DNA of 64,000 bases from Desulfomonile tiedjei (GCA_016212925.1 JACRDF010000050.1:1-64000); one strand, 5' to 3'; positions 1 to 9,672 are shown, counted from the first letter of the stretch. The notes: generated by a model not told the origin, from the letters alone. Numbers and translations are program-made.

Positions 1-1
1 G

Positions 2-499
2 GGCCGAGTGGAGCGCGGGAGGGTGAAGGTAGGCGAAGAGGTTGAGATAGTGGGTATACGTCCCACCATAAAGACGGTATGTACGGGCGTGGAGATGTTC
101 CGCAAGGTGCTGGACATTGGTGAGGCGGGTGACAACATAGGCACCCTGCTTCGCGGAATCAAGCGCGACGAGGTGGAGCGCGGCCAGGTTGTGGCAGCTC
201 CCGGATCGATCACACCTCATACCAAGTTCAAGGCCGAGACGTATATCTTGAACAAGGAGGAGGGTGGCCGCCACACGCCGTTTTTCAACGGATACCGTCC
301 TCAGTTTTACTTCCGTACAACCGACGTGACCGGTGTGATAACGCTACCCGAGGGAGTGGAGATGGTGATGCCGGGAGACAACGTCTCCATCGAGGCTCAC
401 CTGATAACGCCCATTGCCTTGGAGAAAGAGCTTAGGTTCGCAATTCGGGAAGGCGGCCGCACGGTCGGGGCCGGTGTTGTCTCCGAAATCATCGAGTAA
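2..499 (+). CDS. tuf: Elongation factor Tu, 3' part (partial at window edge)
   Basis: EF-Tu delivers aminoacyl-tRNA to the ribosome as a GTP complex. Only the last 165 codons lie in the window; the reading frame is open to the left edge, so the apparent GTG start at position 8 is internal. The visible part covers most of domain 2 and all of domain 3, with the family motifs [23 protein letters not shown] and the C-terminal [12 protein letters not shown]. The GTP-binding domain is outside the window. It sits directly upstream of rpsJ, the common tuf-S10 order. Confidence 0.97.
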   Translation, partial: GRVERGRVKVGEEVEIVGIRPTIKTVCTGVEMFRKVLDIGEAGDNIGTLLRGIKRDEVERGQVVAAPGSITPHTKFKAETYILNKEEGGRHTPFFNGYRPQFYFRTTDVTGVITLPEGVEMVMPGDNVSIEAHLITPIALEKELRFAIREGGRTVGAGVVSEIIE

Positions 500-538
500 G
501 GTCCGAGGGTAAATCCCCGTCGGCCAGAGGTTTTTCGC

Positions 539-853
539 ATGGATATGCAAGCGCTTAAAATTCGGATCAGGTTGAAGGCTTACGACCACAAGCTCTTGGA
601 CCAGTCCGCCGCCGAGATCGTCGATACAGCGTGGCGTACGGGCGCCAAGGTTGCCGGGCCCATACCGCTTCCGACGAGGATACATAAGTACACTGTGTTG
701 CGGTCACCGCATATCGACAAGAAGTCTCGGGAGCAGTTCGAGATCAGAGTTCACAAGCGGCTGCTGGATATTCTTGAGCCGACCCAACAGACCCTGGATG
801 CTCTGATGAAATTGGACCTCTCTCCCGGAGTGGACGTGGAGATAAAGGCCTAG
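539..853 (+). CDS. rpsJ: 30S ribosomal protein S10
   Basis: S10 is a 30S head protein that also serves as NusE in antitermination. The product is 104 aa, the usual length, with the family signatures [16 protein letters not shown] near the N-terminus and GPIPLPTR followed by [13 protein letters not shown] in the middle. The ATG at 539 is chosen because it gives the standard N-terminus. It is the first gene of the S10 operon, 39 nt after tuf. Confidence 0.98.
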   Translation: MDMQALKIRIRLKAYDHKLLDQSAAEIVDTAWRTGAKVAGPIPLPTRIHKYTVLRSPHIDKKSREQFEIRVHKRLLDILEPTQQTLDALMKLDLSPGVDVEIKA

Positions 854-891
854 AGGGCCGTTTGCCGTAAAAGGACACGCAGGAGCCGGAC

Positions 892-1497
892 ATGGTTCAA
901 GGAATGATCGGGAAAAAACTTGGGATGATCCAACTCTTCGACCAGGATGGTCGCGCCATGGGAATCACTGTGGTGGAAGCCGGCCCCTGTACGGTGATTC
1001 AAAAAAAGGGGCCGTCAAGGGTTCAGCTTGGGTTCGGCGCGGCCAAAGAAAAGAAAGTTATCAAGCCTCTCCTCGGCCAGTTCAAGAAGGCAGGCGTTTC
1101 TCCCTTTAACGTGTTGAAGGAATTCGACGCGGAGGATTCGGCCGCCCTTGAAGTTGGGCAGGAAATCAGAGCAGACATATTCAACGTGGGAGACGCTGTA
1201 AAAGTAATTGGCACCAGCAAGGGCAAAGGTTTCGCCGGCGTATTGAAGAAGTGGAATTTCGGAGGCGGACGAGAAACTCACGGCTCCCGTTCCCACAGAA
1301 TCCCCGGTTCCGTGGGCCAGTGCGCCTGGCCGTCTCGAATTTTCAAAGGCAAACGCATGCCGGGAAGAATGGGCGGCGTGAAAGTCACTGCTCCCTCGGT
1401 CGAGGTCATTGAAGTCCGGCCCGAGGAAAATCTGATCTTCCTCAAAGGTCCTGTTCCTGGACCTCGAGGGGGAATCGTTGTCATAAGGAAGCGCTGA
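892..1497 (+). CDS. rplC: 50S ribosomal protein L3
   Basis: L3 is an early-assembling 50S protein reaching toward the peptidyl transferase centre. The 201-aa product begins with the typical MIGKKLGM segment and holds the conserved central loop SKGKGFAGVLKKWNF with GGRETHGSRSHR, ending with the PGPRGG motif. A clear ribosome site (CAGGAG) precedes the ATG. Its stop codon overlaps the start of rplD by one base (TGATG), which suggests translational coupling. Confidence 0.98.
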   Translation: MVQGMIGKKLGMIQLFDQDGRAMGITVVEAGPCTVIQKKGPSRVQLGFGAAKEKKVIKPLLGQFKKAGVSPFNVLKEFDAEDSAALEVGQEIRADIFNVGDAVKVIGTSKGKGFAGVLKKWNFGGGRETHGSRSHRIPGSVGQCAWPSRIFKGKRMPGRMGGVKVTAPSVEVIEVRPEENLIFLKGPVPGPRGGIVVIRKR

Positions 1498-2123
1498 TGG
1501 CCTCGGTAGACGTGATTAATCAAAAGGGCGAAAAAGTCGATTCCATAGAACTGGACGACACTATATTCAACGCGGAAATTCGCGAGGGGCTGGTCCAGAG
1601 AGTAGTGGTCTGGCAATTGGCCAAACGACGTGCGGGAACCGCGTCCACCAAGACCAGAGGCGAGGTATCGGGCGGAGGAAAGAAGCCCTGGCGGCAAAAA
1701 GGTACAGGCCGGGCCCGTGCCGGCTCCAACCGTTCACCGATCTGGACGGGAGGCGGCACTATCTTTGGCCCGCGTCCTCGTTCCTATGCCTTCTCCGTGC
1801 CGAAGAAGGTGAGATCAGCCGCCCTGAAGTCGGTGCTGACCTCCAAACTGAAAGAGAATCAGCTTACCGTGCTTGACAAGATCGAACTGGAAGCGCCCAA
1901 GACCAAGCTCTTCGCTCAGTTGGTAAGTGAGATGGGCTGGAGTGGAGTGAAGACTCTTTTCGTGACCCCGGAAAAGGACGAAAGCCTGATCCGGTCGTCT
2001 CGGAACCTGCACCGGGTGATGATTCTGCCGCCTGAGGGCCTGAATGTCTATGACCTGCTCCGTTACGACCGCCTCGTGGTCCTTCAAGGAGCCGTTCCGA
2101 GAATTCACGAGAGGTTGGGCTGA
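1497..2123 (+). CDS. rplD: 50S ribosomal protein L4
   Basis: L4 lines the peptide exit tunnel and in some bacteria autoregulates the S10 operon. The 208-aa product carries the diagnostic tunnel loop with KTRGEVSGGGKKPWRQKGTG followed by RARAGSNRSP, and the C-terminal globular domain is complete. It overlaps rplC and rplW by one base each in TGATG junctions. Whether it autoregulates here cannot be seen from the sequence. Confidence 0.98.
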   Translation: MASVDVINQKGEKVDSIELDDTIFNAEIREGLVQRVVVWQLAKRRAGTASTKTRGEVSGGGKKPWRQKGTGRARAGSNRSPIWTGGGTIFGPRPRSYAFSVPKKVRSAALKSVLTSKLKENQLTVLDKIELEAPKTKLFAQLVSEMGWSGVKTLFVTPEKDESLIRSSRNLHRVMILPPEGLNVYDLLRYDRLVVLQGAVPRIHERLG

Positions 2124-2413
2124 TGCTGGACATGTATCAAATTATTCGACGGCCCATTATCACCGAAAAGGGATCAGTGCTCAAGGATGAGAACAACCAA
2201 CTCATTTTTGAGGTGAACCTTGGAGCAAACAAGTCTGAAATCAAGAAGGCGGTCGAAAAGCTTTTCAAGGTAACGGTCCTATCTGTCAGGACTCAGAATC
2301 GCCAGGGCAAACTCAAGAGACTGGGGCGCTCCGTCGGCCGACGCAAGAACTGGAAGAAAGCCATAGTTACCTTGAAAGAAGGTAATCGAGTGGACTTTTT
2401 TGAGGGAGTGTAA
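2123..2413 (+). CDS. rplW: 50S ribosomal protein L23
   Basis: L23 lies at the exit-tunnel rim and docks trigger factor and SRP. The 96-aa product has the family opening IIRRPIITEKG and the later KKAVEKLFKVTV and KRLGRSVGRRKNWKKAIVTL segments. Length and order between rplD and rplB are standard. The ATG at 2123 overlaps the rplD stop; an in-frame second ATG three codons later is a possible alternative start. Confidence 0.97.
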   Translation: MLDMYQIIRRPIITEKGSVLKDENNQLIFEVNLGANKSEIKKAVEKLFKVTVLSVRTQNRQGKLKRLGRSVGRRKNWKKAIVTLKEGNRVDFFEGV

Positions 2414-2464
2414 AACCGGTTTGGGTAGGCTTCTTGGTTACCCGAGCCGTTAAGGACTGGATTC

Positions 2465-3289
2465 ATGGGCATTAAGAGTTACAAGCCGACTTCTCCTGGC
2501 ATCAGGTTCCAGACGGGATTGACGTTCGAAGAGGTCACCGCTGAAAAACCTCTGAAGTCTCTTGCCAAAGGCATGGTCAAGAGCGGAGGCCGCAACAACA
2601 ACGGCAGGATAACTGTCCGATACCGCGGTGGTGGGCACAAAAGAAAATTTCGCGAGATCGACCTCAAGAGAAATAAGCTCGATGTGCCCGGCAAGGTCGT
2701 GAGCGTTGAGTATGACCCTAACCGTAGCGCCCGTTTGGCACTGATCAGCTATGTTGACGGAGACAAACGCTACATCTTGTGGCCCCAGGGCCTGAACGTT
2801 GGAGATATGGTTGTCTCCGGTGACAAAGCGGACATCAAGCCCGGGAACTGTCTTCCGCTAAAAAACATGCCTCTCGGGACCGCGGTCCACAATGTGGAGC
2901 TGAAGATCGGAAAAGGCGGGCAGGTCATTCGGTCCGCGGGGACTTACGGTCAGTTAATGGCCAAAGAGGGCGGTTATGTCCAGATCAAGCTCCCTTCCGG
3001 TGAAGTTCGTATGGTCCTGGACCGCTGTCGCGCCACCGTGGGTCAGGTTGGCAACCTTGACCATGAGAAAGTCTCACTGGGAAAAGCCGGCCGCACCAGG
3101 CACTTGGGTCGCCGACCCAAGGTCCGAGGCGTGGTCATGAACCCTGTGGATCATCCCCATGGCGGTGGTGAGGGCAGAACATCAGGAGGACGTCACCCTG
3201 TGACTCCGTGGGGTGTTCCTACTAAAGGGTACAAGACACGTAAAGGGAACAAAGCCTCTGACAAATTCATTGTTAAGCGAAGGAAGTGA
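2465..3289 (+). CDS. rplB: 50S ribosomal protein L2
   Basis: L2 binds 23S rRNA close to the peptidyl transferase centre and is needed for subunit joining. The product has 274 aa with the conserved [20 protein letters not shown] block near residues 40-60, the [12 protein letters not shown] segment, and the functional C-terminal histidine region [17 protein letters not shown] 51-nt gap separates it from rplW. Confidence 0.98.
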   Translation: MGIKSYKPTSPGIRFQTGLTFEEVTAEKPLKSLAKGMVKSGGRNNNGRITVRYRGGGHKRKFREIDLKRNKLDVPGKVVSVEYDPNRSARLALISYVDGDKRYILWPQGLNVGDMVVSGDKADIKPGNCLPLKNMPLGTAVHNVELKIGKGGQVIRSAGTYGQLMAKEGGYVQIKLPSGEVRMVLDRCRATVGQVGNLDHEKVSLGKAGRTRHLGRRPKVRGVVMNPVDHPHGGGEGRTSGGRHPVTPWGVPTKGYKTRKGNKASDKFIVKRRK

Positions 3290-3294
3290 TTTCC

Positions 3295-3579
3295 ATGCCT
3301 CGTTCGGTACACAAAGGTGCGTTTGTGGACGCTCATATGCTCGAAAAGGTAAACCAGTCGCGAGAGATGGGATCTCGCAAAGTCATACAGACCTGGTCGC
3401 GACGGTCAACCATTATTCCCGATATGGTGGGCCTCACTTTCGCCGTTCACAACGGAAAGAAGTTTATCCCTGTGTTCGTAACCGAGAATATGGTCGGCCA
3501 CAAGCTAGGGGAGTTTTCTCCCACCCGCACCTTTCACGGCCACGCGGGTGACAGGAAAGCGAAGAAGGGGAAGAGATAA
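3295..3579 (+). CDS. rpsS: 30S ribosomal protein S19
   Basis: S19 is a 30S head protein contacting S13 and the A-site region. The product from ATG 3295 is 94 aa beginning [10 protein letters not shown], the normal S19 N-terminus; an upstream in-frame GTG at 3286 would add three non-conserved residues and is not preferred. Motifs [33 protein letters not shown] and GH are present. It overlaps rplV by one base. Confidence 0.97.
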   Translation: MPRSVHKGAFVDAHMLEKVNQSREMGSRKVIQTWSRRSTIIPDMVGLTFAVHNGKKFIPVFVTENMVGHKLGEFSPTRTFHGHAGDRKAKKGKR

Positions 3580-3911
3580 TGGAGTGGGAGTCAACCCTCA
3601 GATACGCGCACATTTCCGCGCGTAAGGCCAGGTTGGTCGCAGACCTGGTTCGAGGCAAGCCAGTGGGCCCGGCCCTCGGCGTGCTAAGGTTTACGCCCAA
3701 GAAGGCCGCGGCTATGATCAGAAAAGTGTTGCAGTCCGCGCTTGATAACGCATCTCAATCCAGTGGAGTCAACGAGGACAAGCTGTTCATAAGCAGCATT
3801 ACTGTGGACGAGGGACCCACAGCCAAACGCTGGAGCCCTCGGGCCATGGGACGGGCCACACGCATAAGGAAAAGAACCAGTCATATTCGGGTCGCGCTGC
3901 AAGAAAAGTAG
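3579..3911 (+). CDS. rplV: 50S ribosomal protein L22
   Basis: L22 contributes a beta-hairpin to the exit tunnel where macrolides act. The 110-aa product has the N-terminal ISARKARLVADLVRGK segment and the tunnel hairpin with VDEGPTAKRWSPRAMGRATRI, then KRTSHI. It is followed by a 95-nt spacer before rpsC, the longest gap inside the S10 part of the cluster. Confidence 0.97.
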   Translation: MEWESTLRYAHISARKARLVADLVRGKPVGPALGVLRFTPKKAAAMIRKVLQSALDNASQSSGVNEDKLFISSITVDEGPTAKRWSPRAMGRATRIRKRTSHIRVALQEK

Positions 3912-4006
3912 TCATTGTGTAACTAACGAGGATTCCGACAGCCCGATTGGCGTGAACGGTCAACGCGCCGGACTCGAATCCTCGAACCACCCGCAGGAGG
4001 GTTAGC

Positions 4007-4651
4007 TTGGGACAAAAGGTTCATCCCCACGGATTCCGTTTAGGAGTCACCCGCACATGGGATTCACGATGGTACTCGCAGAAGGAATACGGTGACTTCC
4101 TGGTCGAGGATCTCAGGCTCAGAGATTTCGTCAAGAAAAGACTCGCTCAAGCGAGTATCTCGAAGACCGAGATTGAGAGAGCCGCCGGCAAGATCCGTCT
4201 GATTATTCATACTGCGCGTCCGGGAATCGTCATCGGTCCCAAGGGAAGCGAGATCGAGAAGCTTCGCCGGGAGATCCTAAAGATGACGGAAAAGGACGTG
4301 GTCGTCGACATAAAGGAGATCCGTAAACCGGAAATTGAGGCGCAGTTGGTGGCTGAAAATGTGGCGCAGCAGCTTGAGAGGCGCATCGCTTTTCGGCGTG
4401 CCATGAAGAAATCGGTTACAAGCGCTCTAAAGTCCGGGGCCAAGGGCATCCGTATCGCGACCGCCGGTCGCTTGGGCGGAGCGGAAATGGCCAGACGGGA
4501 ATGGTATCGTGAGGGTCGCGTACCTTTACACACTCTGAGGGCGGATATTGATTATGGATTTGCCAAGGCATCCACCACTTACGGAGTAATAGGCGTAAAG
4601 GTCTGGATCTTCAAAGGTGAGTTGATAAAGAGCGCGTCAGGAGAGAGTTGA
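4007..4651 (+). CDS. rpsC: 30S ribosomal protein S3
   Basis: S3 forms part of the mRNA entry tunnel of the 30S subunit. The start is TTG at 4007, placed eight bases after a strong GCAGGAGGG ribosome site and giving the standard [15 protein letters not shown]-terminus. The 214-aa product contains the KH motif [17 protein letters not shown] near residues 75-90 and the C-terminal domain with [20 protein letters not shown]. Complete and of normal length. Confidence 0.98.
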   Translation: MGQKVHPHGFRLGVTRTWDSRWYSQKEYGDFLVEDLRLRDFVKKRLAQASISKTEIERAAGKIRLIIHTARPGIVIGPKGSEIEKLRREILKMTEKDVVVDIKEIRKPEIEAQLVAENVAQQLERRIAFRRAMKKSVTSALKSGAKGIRIATAGRLGGAEMARREWYREGRVPLHTLRADIDYGFAKASTTYGVIGVKVWIFKGELIKSASGES

Positions 4652-4652
4652 T

Positions 4653-5069
4653 ATGCTTGCGCCTAAGAAAATCAAACATAGGAAGCAGCAAAAAGGCCGT
4701 ATGAGAGGGCGTCCCCTTGCCGGCACACACGTCTCCTTTGGCGAGTATGGCCTTATGGCATTGGAGCCCGCATGGATCACAGCCAGACAGATAGAGGCCG
4801 GCCGTGTCGCTATGACGCGGCATGTAAAAAGAGGCGGAAAGATCTGGATTAGGCTGTTCCCTGATAAACCGATCACCAAGAAACCCGCAGAAACCCGAAT
4901 GGGAAAAGGCAAAGGCGCCCCTGAGGAATGGGTGGCGGTGGTCAGGCCGGGACGCATAATGTACGAGATGGAGGGAGTGCCGATTGAGGTGGCTCGCGAG
5001 GCCTTTCGTTTAGCTGCGAGAAAACTGCCTGTCAGGAGCCGCTTCGTTGTTCGTGAGGAGTTGACATGA
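4653..5069 (+). CDS. rplP: 50S ribosomal protein L16
   Basis: L16 organises the A-site tRNA region of the 50S subunit. The 138-aa product starts [17 protein letters not shown] and carries the [18 protein letters not shown] and [20 protein letters not shown] signatures. It begins one base after the rpsC stop and its own stop overlaps the rpmC start by four bases (ATGA). Confidence 0.98.
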   Translation: MLAPKKIKHRKQQKGRMRGRPLAGTHVSFGEYGLMALEPAWITARQIEAGRVAMTRHVKRGGKIWIRLFPDKPITKKPAETRMGKGKGAPEEWVAVVRPGRIMYEMEGVPIEVAREAFRLAARKLPVRSRFVVREELT

Positions 5070-5260
5070 AGCCCAGGGAATTGAGAGATCTCTCTGTGGA
5101 AGAACTGGCCACCAAGGAAAAGGAATTCCGTGAAGAGGAATTCAAGCTCCGATTCCGTCACGCCACAGGCCAACTGGAAAAGACTGCACGGCTCAGAATA
5201 CTTCGCAAAGAGATTGCTCGCGTGAAAACCATAATGAGAGAAAAGGAGGGGTCTGCATGA
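5066..5260 (+). CDS. rpmC: 50S ribosomal protein L29
   Basis: L29 is a small helical protein near the exit tunnel, beside L23. The 64-aa product has the usual [10 protein letters not shown] start, the central [19 protein letters not shown] helix and the [18 protein letters not shown] end. Both ends overlap neighbours by four bases (rplP and rpsQ), consistent with coupled translation. Confidence 0.97.
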   Translation: MKPRELRDLSVEELATKEKEFREEEFKLRFRHATGQLEKTARLRILRKEIARVKTIMREKEGSA

Positions 5261-5544
5261 CAAACTCCTCTGACGGCCGGAAGCAGCGCAAGGTGCGAAC
5301 CGGAGTGGTGATCAGCAACAAGATGGACAAGACTGTGGTCGTCGAAGTCAGCCGCACAGTCCTCCACCCTGCGTACAAGAAATACGTCCGCCGCAGAAAA
5401 CGTTTCATGGCCCACGATGAAGAGAATCGCTGCAATATCGGCGATCAGGTGATGATCGTGGAAACTCGGCCCCTGAGCCGCAACAAGAACTGGCGCGTTC
5501 GGAAGATCCTGAGAGAGGCGGCGTTGCCTGGAGGTGCCGTATGA
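5257..5544 (+). CDS. rpsQ: 30S ribosomal protein S17
   Basis: S17 is a primary 16S rRNA-binding protein of OB-fold type. The 95-aa product has [40 protein letters not shown] and [20 protein letters not shown]. The C-terminal tail after that block is slightly longer than the roughly 85 aa of many S17 proteins. It overlaps rpmC and rplN by four bases each. Confidence 0.97.
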   Translation: MTNSSDGRKQRKVRTGVVISNKMDKTVVVEVSRTVLHPAYKKYVRRRKRFMAHDEENRCNIGDQVMIVETRPLSRNKNWRVRKILREAALPGGAV

Positions 5545-5909
5545 TTCAGCAGCAGACCCGAATGGACGTTGCCGACAATTCGGGCGCCAAAGAACTATAC
5601 TGCATCAAGGTCCTCGGAGGCACCAGGCGAAAGTACGCCAGCGTCGGCGACGTGGTGGTAGTGTCCGTGAAAGAGGCCATCCCCAATTCCAAAGTGAAAA
5701 AGGGAGAGGTGCACAAGGCAGTGGTAGTTCGGACCCGCAGGGCCGTTCGCCGTGCGGACGGATCTTATATACGCTTCGACGACAACTCCGCAGTGCTGAT
5801 CAACAACCAGATGGAGCCTATCGGCACCCGAATCTTCGGCCCGGTGGCCCGTGAACTCAGGGCAAAGAAGTTCATGAAGATCGTTTCCCTCGCTCCGGAG
5901 GTCCTTTAA
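5541..5909 (+). CDS. rplN: 50S ribosomal protein L14
   Basis: L14 lies at the subunit interface and is the docking site of the silencing factor RsfS. The product is 122 aa, exactly the usual size, beginning [19 protein letters not shown] and containing [20 protein letters not shown] and the end [22 protein letters not shown]. The start overlaps the rpsQ stop. Confidence 0.98.
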   Translation: MIQQQTRMDVADNSGAKELYCIKVLGGTRRKYASVGDVVVVSVKEAIPNSKVKKGEVHKAVVVRTRRAVRRADGSYIRFDDNSAVLINNQMEPIGTRIFGPVARELRAKKFMKIVSLAPEVL

Positions 5910-5911
5910 GA

Positions 5912-6232
5912 ATGGCTAATATAAAGAAAAATGACAAGGTTAAGGTCATTTCGGGCAAGGAGAAGGGACGGCAGGGAAAAGTGCTAAAGATCGTCAAAGA
6001 AAAGGACGCAGCACTTGTGGAGAGACTGAACTTTGTCAAGCGCCATACAAGGTCGGGAGGCAAGGCTGGTCAGCACGGCGGAATAATCGAAAAGGAAGCC
6101 CCTATAAAATTGTCCAAGCTGATGGTCGTTTGCCCCAAATGCTCAAAGCCTACGAGAATTGGAATCAAGGGTCTCGAGGATGGGAGCAAGGTCCGATATT
6201 GCAAGAAATGCAACGAACAGTTGCAGGCCTAG
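5912..6232 (+). CDS. rplX: 50S ribosomal protein L24 with C-terminal zinc ribbon
   Basis: L24 initiates 50S assembly. The 106-aa product has a KOW motif in the N-terminal half (KNDKVKVISGKEKGRQGKVL) followed by the NFVKRHTR segment. The C-terminal 40 residues contain two Cys pairs, VCPKCSKPTRIG and YCKKCNEQL, a zinc-ribbon form seen in several bacterial lineages but not in E. coli. Its Cys pairs fit the other zinc-type ribosomal proteins of this cluster. Confidence 0.97.
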   Translation: MANIKKNDKVKVISGKEKGRQGKVLKIVKEKDAALVERLNFVKRHTRSGGKAGQHGGIIEKEAPIKLSKLMVVCPKCSKPTRIGIKGLEDGSKVRYCKKCNEQLQA

Positions 6233-6245
6233 AAGGAACTGAGTG

Positions 6246-6788
6246 ATGGCGTCGCGTCTGAAAGAATACTATCAAAAGGCAGTTGTTCCAGCCCTGGTTG
6301 ATCGCTTCAAGTACAAAAACATTATGCAGGTGCCCGGCCTGGAAAAGATCATCATAAATATGGGATTGGGCGAAGCAATCCAGAACCCGAAAGTCCTTGA
6401 GAGCGCCCAGCAAGAGATGGCCGTAATTGCGGGCCAGTGGCCGATTCTGCGAAAGGCCAGGAAGTCGATAGCTACTTTCAAGCTGAGAGAGGGAATGACC
6501 ATCGGGTGCAAGGTAACCCTCAGACGTGAAAGGATGTACCACTTTCTGGACAAGCTGATCAATGTGGCCTTGCCGCGCGTGCGTGACTTCCGCGGCATCA
6601 GTCCGAAGGGATTTGACGGCCGAGGCAACTTTTCAATGGGAATCAAAGAACAGATCATTTTCCCGGAAATCAACTACGACAGAATCGACAAGATCCGGGG
6701 GATGAACATCACTGTCGTCACTTCCGCCAAAACTGACGAGGAAGCCCGAGAACTCTTGGGACAACTCGGCATGCCTTTCAGGAAGTAG
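6246..6788 (+). CDS. rplE: 50S ribosomal protein L5
   Basis: L5 binds 5S rRNA and contacts P-site tRNA. The ATG at 6246 gives 180 aa beginning [10 protein letters not shown]; an overlapping GTG at 6243 would add one residue. Seen motifs are [63 protein letters not shown] and the end [13 protein letters not shown]. Placement between rplX and rpsN is standard. Confidence 0.97.
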   Translation: MASRLKEYYQKAVVPALVDRFKYKNIMQVPGLEKIIINMGLGEAIQNPKVLESAQQEMAVIAGQWPILRKARKSIATFKLREGMTIGCKVTLRRERMYHFLDKLINVALPRVRDFRGISPKGFDGRGNFSMGIKEQIIFPEINYDRIDKIRGMNITVVTSAKTDEEARELLGQLGMPFRK

Positions 6789-6813
6789 ACAAGCTCTCCT
6801 TCAAGGAGGAAGC

Positions 6814-6999
6814 GTGGCCAAGATATCAATGATGGTTAAGGCCTCCAGGCCTCAGAAATTCGACGTCCGGAGTTACAATAGATGCCAGCTCTGCGGCCGG
6901 CCGAGAGCTTACTACCGCAAGTTCAAGTTGTGCCGCATTTGCCTGCGGAACGAAGCCCTCAAGGGCAATGTCCCCGGCATGGTGAAATCGAGTTGGTAG
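6814..6999 (+). CDS. rpsN: 30S ribosomal protein S14, zinc-binding type Z
   Basis: S14 is a 30S head protein. At 61 aa this is the short, zinc-binding type, with Cys pairs CQLCGRP and CRICLRN that together make the zinc knuckle; the longer Cys-free type is about 101 aa. The start is GTG at 6814, after a strong AAGGAGGAA ribosome site, giving the normal [10 protein letters not shown]-type N-terminus. Its C-terminus GMVKSSW is typical. Confidence 0.97.
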   Translation: MAKISMMVKASRPQKFDVRSYNRCQLCGRPRAYYRKFKLCRICLRNEALKGNVPGMVKSSW

Positions 7000-7011
7000 G
7001 AGACTGCTGAA

Positions 7012-7416
7012 ATGAGCATGACTGACCCCATAGCGGACATGTTGACACGTATCCGGAATGCCAGGCAGGCGCGTAAGGAACAAGTCACTATTCCTGCCTC
7101 CAATCTAAAGATCGGCGTAGCGCAGATCATGAAGGATGAAGGATACATCAAAAAATACAAGGTCATACGCTCGGGAAAGAACAGGCAGGGCGTACTGAAA
7201 CTTACCCTCCGGTTCGATGATGAGACCCAATGCGTGATCGAGGGATTGGCCAGGGTTTCAAAGCCCGGCCGTCGGGTTTACGTCGGGCAGGACCATAGCA
7301 TCAAGAGCCATGGCGGAGTGGGAGTGTTGATTCTTTCCACCTCCCAGGGCATCATGACCGACAAAGAGGCCCATCGGCGCCACATCGGAGGCGAGGTGCT
7401 TTGCAGCATCTGGTAA
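7012..7416 (+). CDS. rpsH: 30S ribosomal protein S8
   Basis: S8 is a primary 16S rRNA binder; in E. coli it represses the spc operon. The 134-aa product starts MSMTDPIADMLTRIRNA and ends with the RNA-binding block containing GLARVSKPGRRVYV, then VLILSTSQGIMTDKEA and GGEVLCSIW. Start and length are normal. Confidence 0.98.
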   Translation: MSMTDPIADMLTRIRNARQARKEQVTIPASNLKIGVAQIMKDEGYIKKYKVIRSGKNRQGVLKLTLRFDDETQCVIEGLARVSKPGRRVYVGQDHSIKSHGGVGVLILSTSQGIMTDKEAHRRHIGGEVLCSIW

Positions 7417-7441
7417 CAAGAACAGTGCAGGAGCTTTACGG

Positions 7442-7981
7442 ATGTCCAGAATAGGCAAGGCCCCCATAGGAATACCTGAAAAGGTCCAGGTCACCTTCTC
7501 ACCGCCTACCCTTGCGGTGGACGGTCCGAAGGGATCGCTTAGTATGCCGGTGTCAGACCTGGTAAAGGTCGAAGTGGACGACTCGTTTGTCCGCGTCTTC
7601 GCTGCCAGCGAACACCGAAAATCTCGCGCTATGCACGGCCTCATGCGCAGCCTGATTCAAAATATGGTGACAGGCGTAACCCAGGGGTTCACGAAGTCCT
7701 TGGAGATTCAAGGGGTCGGTTACCGGGCCGAGGCGGACAAGCAGACCCTGACTCTGAACGTAGGGTATTCAAATCCGGTTGTGGTACAAATCCCGGACGG
7801 GATAACCGTGGAAGTGGAAAAGAACACCGTTATCCATGTACGAGGCATTGACAAGCAACAGGTGGGCGAAATCGCCGCACAGTTGAGGCGGGTGCGCAAA
7901 CCCGAACCTTACCGGGGCAAGGGAATTCGGTACCTTGGCGAACAAGTCCGACGTAAGGTTGGAAAAGCCGGAGCGAAATGA
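7442..7981 (+). CDS. rplF: 50S ribosomal protein L6
   Basis: L6 lies at the base of the L7/L12 stalk near the factor-binding site. The product is 179 aa and contains the two repeated L6 domains, with MSRIGKAPIGIPEKV at the N-terminus, GVTQGFTKSLEIQGVGYRA in the middle and the C-terminal signature RKPEPYRGKGIRYLGE. A 67-nt spacer follows before rplR. Confidence 0.98.
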   Translation: MSRIGKAPIGIPEKVQVTFSPPTLAVDGPKGSLSMPVSDLVKVEVDDSFVRVFAASEHRKSRAMHGLMRSLIQNMVTGVTQGFTKSLEIQGVGYRAEADKQTLTLNVGYSNPVVVQIPDGITVEVEKNTVIHVRGIDKQQVGEIAAQLRRVRKPEPYRGKGIRYLGEQVRRKVGKAGAK

Positions 7982-8048
7982 TCAAAGACGGCTTGGATGC
8001 TCCCGCGGTTGTGACTCGGAGCGTCCAGCCCATCAGAGGAACGATTAG

Positions 8049-8414
8049 ATGGCTGTTATAGATAAAGTGGCCTCCAGATCGAAAAGGACCAAGCGGGTTC
8101 GCTACAAAATAGGCGAAAATCGCATTCGTCCCCGCTTGACCGTGTTCAGGTCGAATCGGAACATCTTTGCGCAGATCGTTGATGACTCTCAAGGGCGCAC
8201 GTTGGTGCAAGCGTCGACGCTGGATAAGGGGTTTCGTAACAAGGCCGGTGATCCATTCAATAAAGAGGTTGCAAAAGAGGTGGGCAAACGGATTGCCCAA
8301 CGGGCCCTGGAGCAGCAGATTACGAAAGTAGTCTTCGACCGGGGGCCTTACCTGTACCATGGTAAAGTTAGAGCTTTAGCCGAAGGCGCCCGTGAGGGCG
8401 GCCTCGATTTCTAG
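8049..8414 (+). CDS. rplR: 50S ribosomal protein L18
   Basis: L18 binds 5S rRNA with L5 and L25. The 121-aa product has the basic N-terminus followed by [20 protein letters not shown], the [22 protein letters not shown] segment and the end [19 protein letters not shown]. Standard length and order. Confidence 0.98.
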   Translation: MAVIDKVASRSKRTKRVRYKIGENRIRPRLTVFRSNRNIFAQIVDDSQGRTLVQASTLDKGFRNKAGDPFNKEVAKEVGKRIAQRALEQQITKVVFDRGPYLYHGKVRALAEGAREGGLDF

Positions 8415-8435
8415 GACGGAAGGAGGGATCGCGCT

Positions 8436-8975
8436 TTGCTTTCTAAATCCGATATGGCTTCTGAAGGGGAACTCAAGGACCGCGTTGTCCACCTTAGTCG
8501 TGTCGCGAAAGTGGTGAAGGGAGGAAGAAGATTCTCCTTCAGTGCGGTTGTCGTCGTAGGCGACGGTCAGGGTCACGTCGGATTTGGTCTGGGCAAGGCC
8601 AACGAAGTTCCAGAGGCTATCCGTAAGGGCGTTGATCGGGCCAAGGCTTCCATGGTGGAGGTCCCGATTGTCAAAGGGACTGTCCCACACCAGATTATCG
8701 GAGAATTCGGAGCGGCCAAGGTCCTTTTGAAACCGGCCTCTTCAGGGACCGGGGTCATCGCTGGTGGAGCCGTTCGAGCCGTGATGGAGGCGGTTGGAAT
8801 TCGTGACATCCTTACCAAATGTATTGGCACCAACAACCCGCACAACGTGGTGAAGGCCACCTTCGAGGGCCTGAAGGGTCTCCGAACACAACAGCAGATC
8901 GCCAGGAAACTTGGCAAGCTGGGTTCGACGGAGGATGAACCTGAGAAGGGAGAGGAGGTCCCGGCTAATGCTTAA
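8436..8975 (+). CDS. rpsE: 30S ribosomal protein S5
   Basis: S5 shapes the mRNA entry site and affects decoding fidelity. The start is taken as TTG 8436, eight bases after AGGAGGG; a later ATG at 8454 is possible but has no ribosome site. The 179-aa product contains [20 protein letters not shown], the [16 protein letters not shown] segment and the [20 protein letters not shown] block. Its last eight bases overlap rpmD. The acidic tail [10 protein letters not shown] is variable in the family. Confidence 0.96.
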   Translation: MLSKSDMASEGELKDRVVHLSRVAKVVKGGRRFSFSAVVVVGDGQGHVGFGLGKANEVPEAIRKGVDRAKASMVEVPIVKGTVPHQIIGEFGAAKVLLKPASSGTGVIAGGAVRAVMEAVGIRDILTKCIGTNNPHNVVKATFEGLKGLRTQQQIARKLGKLGSTEDEPEKGEEVPANA

Positions 8976-9147
8976 GGTGACCTTGAAGAAGAGTCCTATC
9001 AAGTCCACCAAAGCTCAGCGGGAAACAGTGAAAGGCTTGGGCTTGCGAAAGCTCAATTCATGCCGTGTCCTTCCGGACACACCCGCAGTCCGGGGCATGA
9101 TACTGAAGGTGAGTCATATAGTGGACTGTGAAGAGGTTGGGGACTGA
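8968..9147 (+). CDS. rpmD: 50S ribosomal protein L30
   Basis: L30 is a small 50S protein. The 59-aa product from ATG 8968 begins [11 protein letters not shown], continues with [21 protein letters not shown] and ends near [10 protein letters not shown], all typical of L30. A longer open frame from 8911 lies inside rpsE and is rejected as the start. It overlaps rpsE by eight bases and is followed by rplO after 23 nt. Confidence 0.96.
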   Translation: MLKVTLKKSPIKSTKAQRETVKGLGLRKLNSCRVLPDTPAVRGMILKVSHIVDCEEVGD

Positions 9148-9170
9148 CCGGGCCCCCATGGGAGAATAAG

Positions 9171-9602
9171 ATGGATCTGTCTAATATGAAGGCCACAGGA
9201 AGGAAGAAGAGCCGTAGGAGAGTCGGCCGCGGGGAAGCTTCCGGAGTGGGAAAAACCTGTGGAAAGGGCCATAAAGGGCAGAAGGCCCGTGCAGGGAATT
9301 CAATATCCGCCGGCTTTGAAGGCGGCCAAATGCCTTTGCAGCGACGCCTCCCGAAGAGAGGTTTTACAAACATATTCAAAATCTGTTACAACATTGTGCA
9401 CATAAAGGAGCTGTCCGGCTTCGAAACCGGGACGGTCATAACACCGGAGCTTCTGAGGGAAAGAGGCATTGTCAAGAGGCAGGGACCGATCAAGCTTCTC
9501 TCCGACGGTGATATTACAGCACAATATACAGTCAAGTTAGACAGGGTCAGTGGCCCGGCCAAGTCGAAGATCGAGGCCGCAGGCGGTACGGTGTTGGGGT
9601 AG
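9171..9602 (+). CDS. rplO: 50S ribosomal protein L15
   Basis: L15 is a late-assembling 50S protein with a long basic N-terminal extension. The 143-aa product has the Gly/Lys-rich region RVGRGEASGVGKTCGKGHKG near residues 18-37, then GFEGGQMPLQRRLPKRGF and a globular C-terminal half. An ATG seven codons downstream of the annotated start is also present; the first fits the family better. It is the last ribosomal gene before secY. Confidence 0.97.
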   Translation: MDLSNMKATGRKKSRRRVGRGEASGVGKTCGKGHKGQKARAGNSISAGFEGGQMPLQRRLPKRGFTNIFKICYNIVHIKELSGFETGTVITPELLRERGIVKRQGPIKLLSDGDITAQYTVKLDRVSGPAKSKIEAAGGTVLG

Positions 9603-9672
9603 TGCCGTGCTGTCAAGCCTGCCTAAAAGACGTTCACGGGTACATCGGACATTTATTTAGGAGAGTCCCGTC

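Noticed and set aside
3965-3990. GGACTCGAATCC-like tRNA T-loop motif before rpsC
   Set aside because: No acceptor stem, D-loop or anticodon arm could be built around it.
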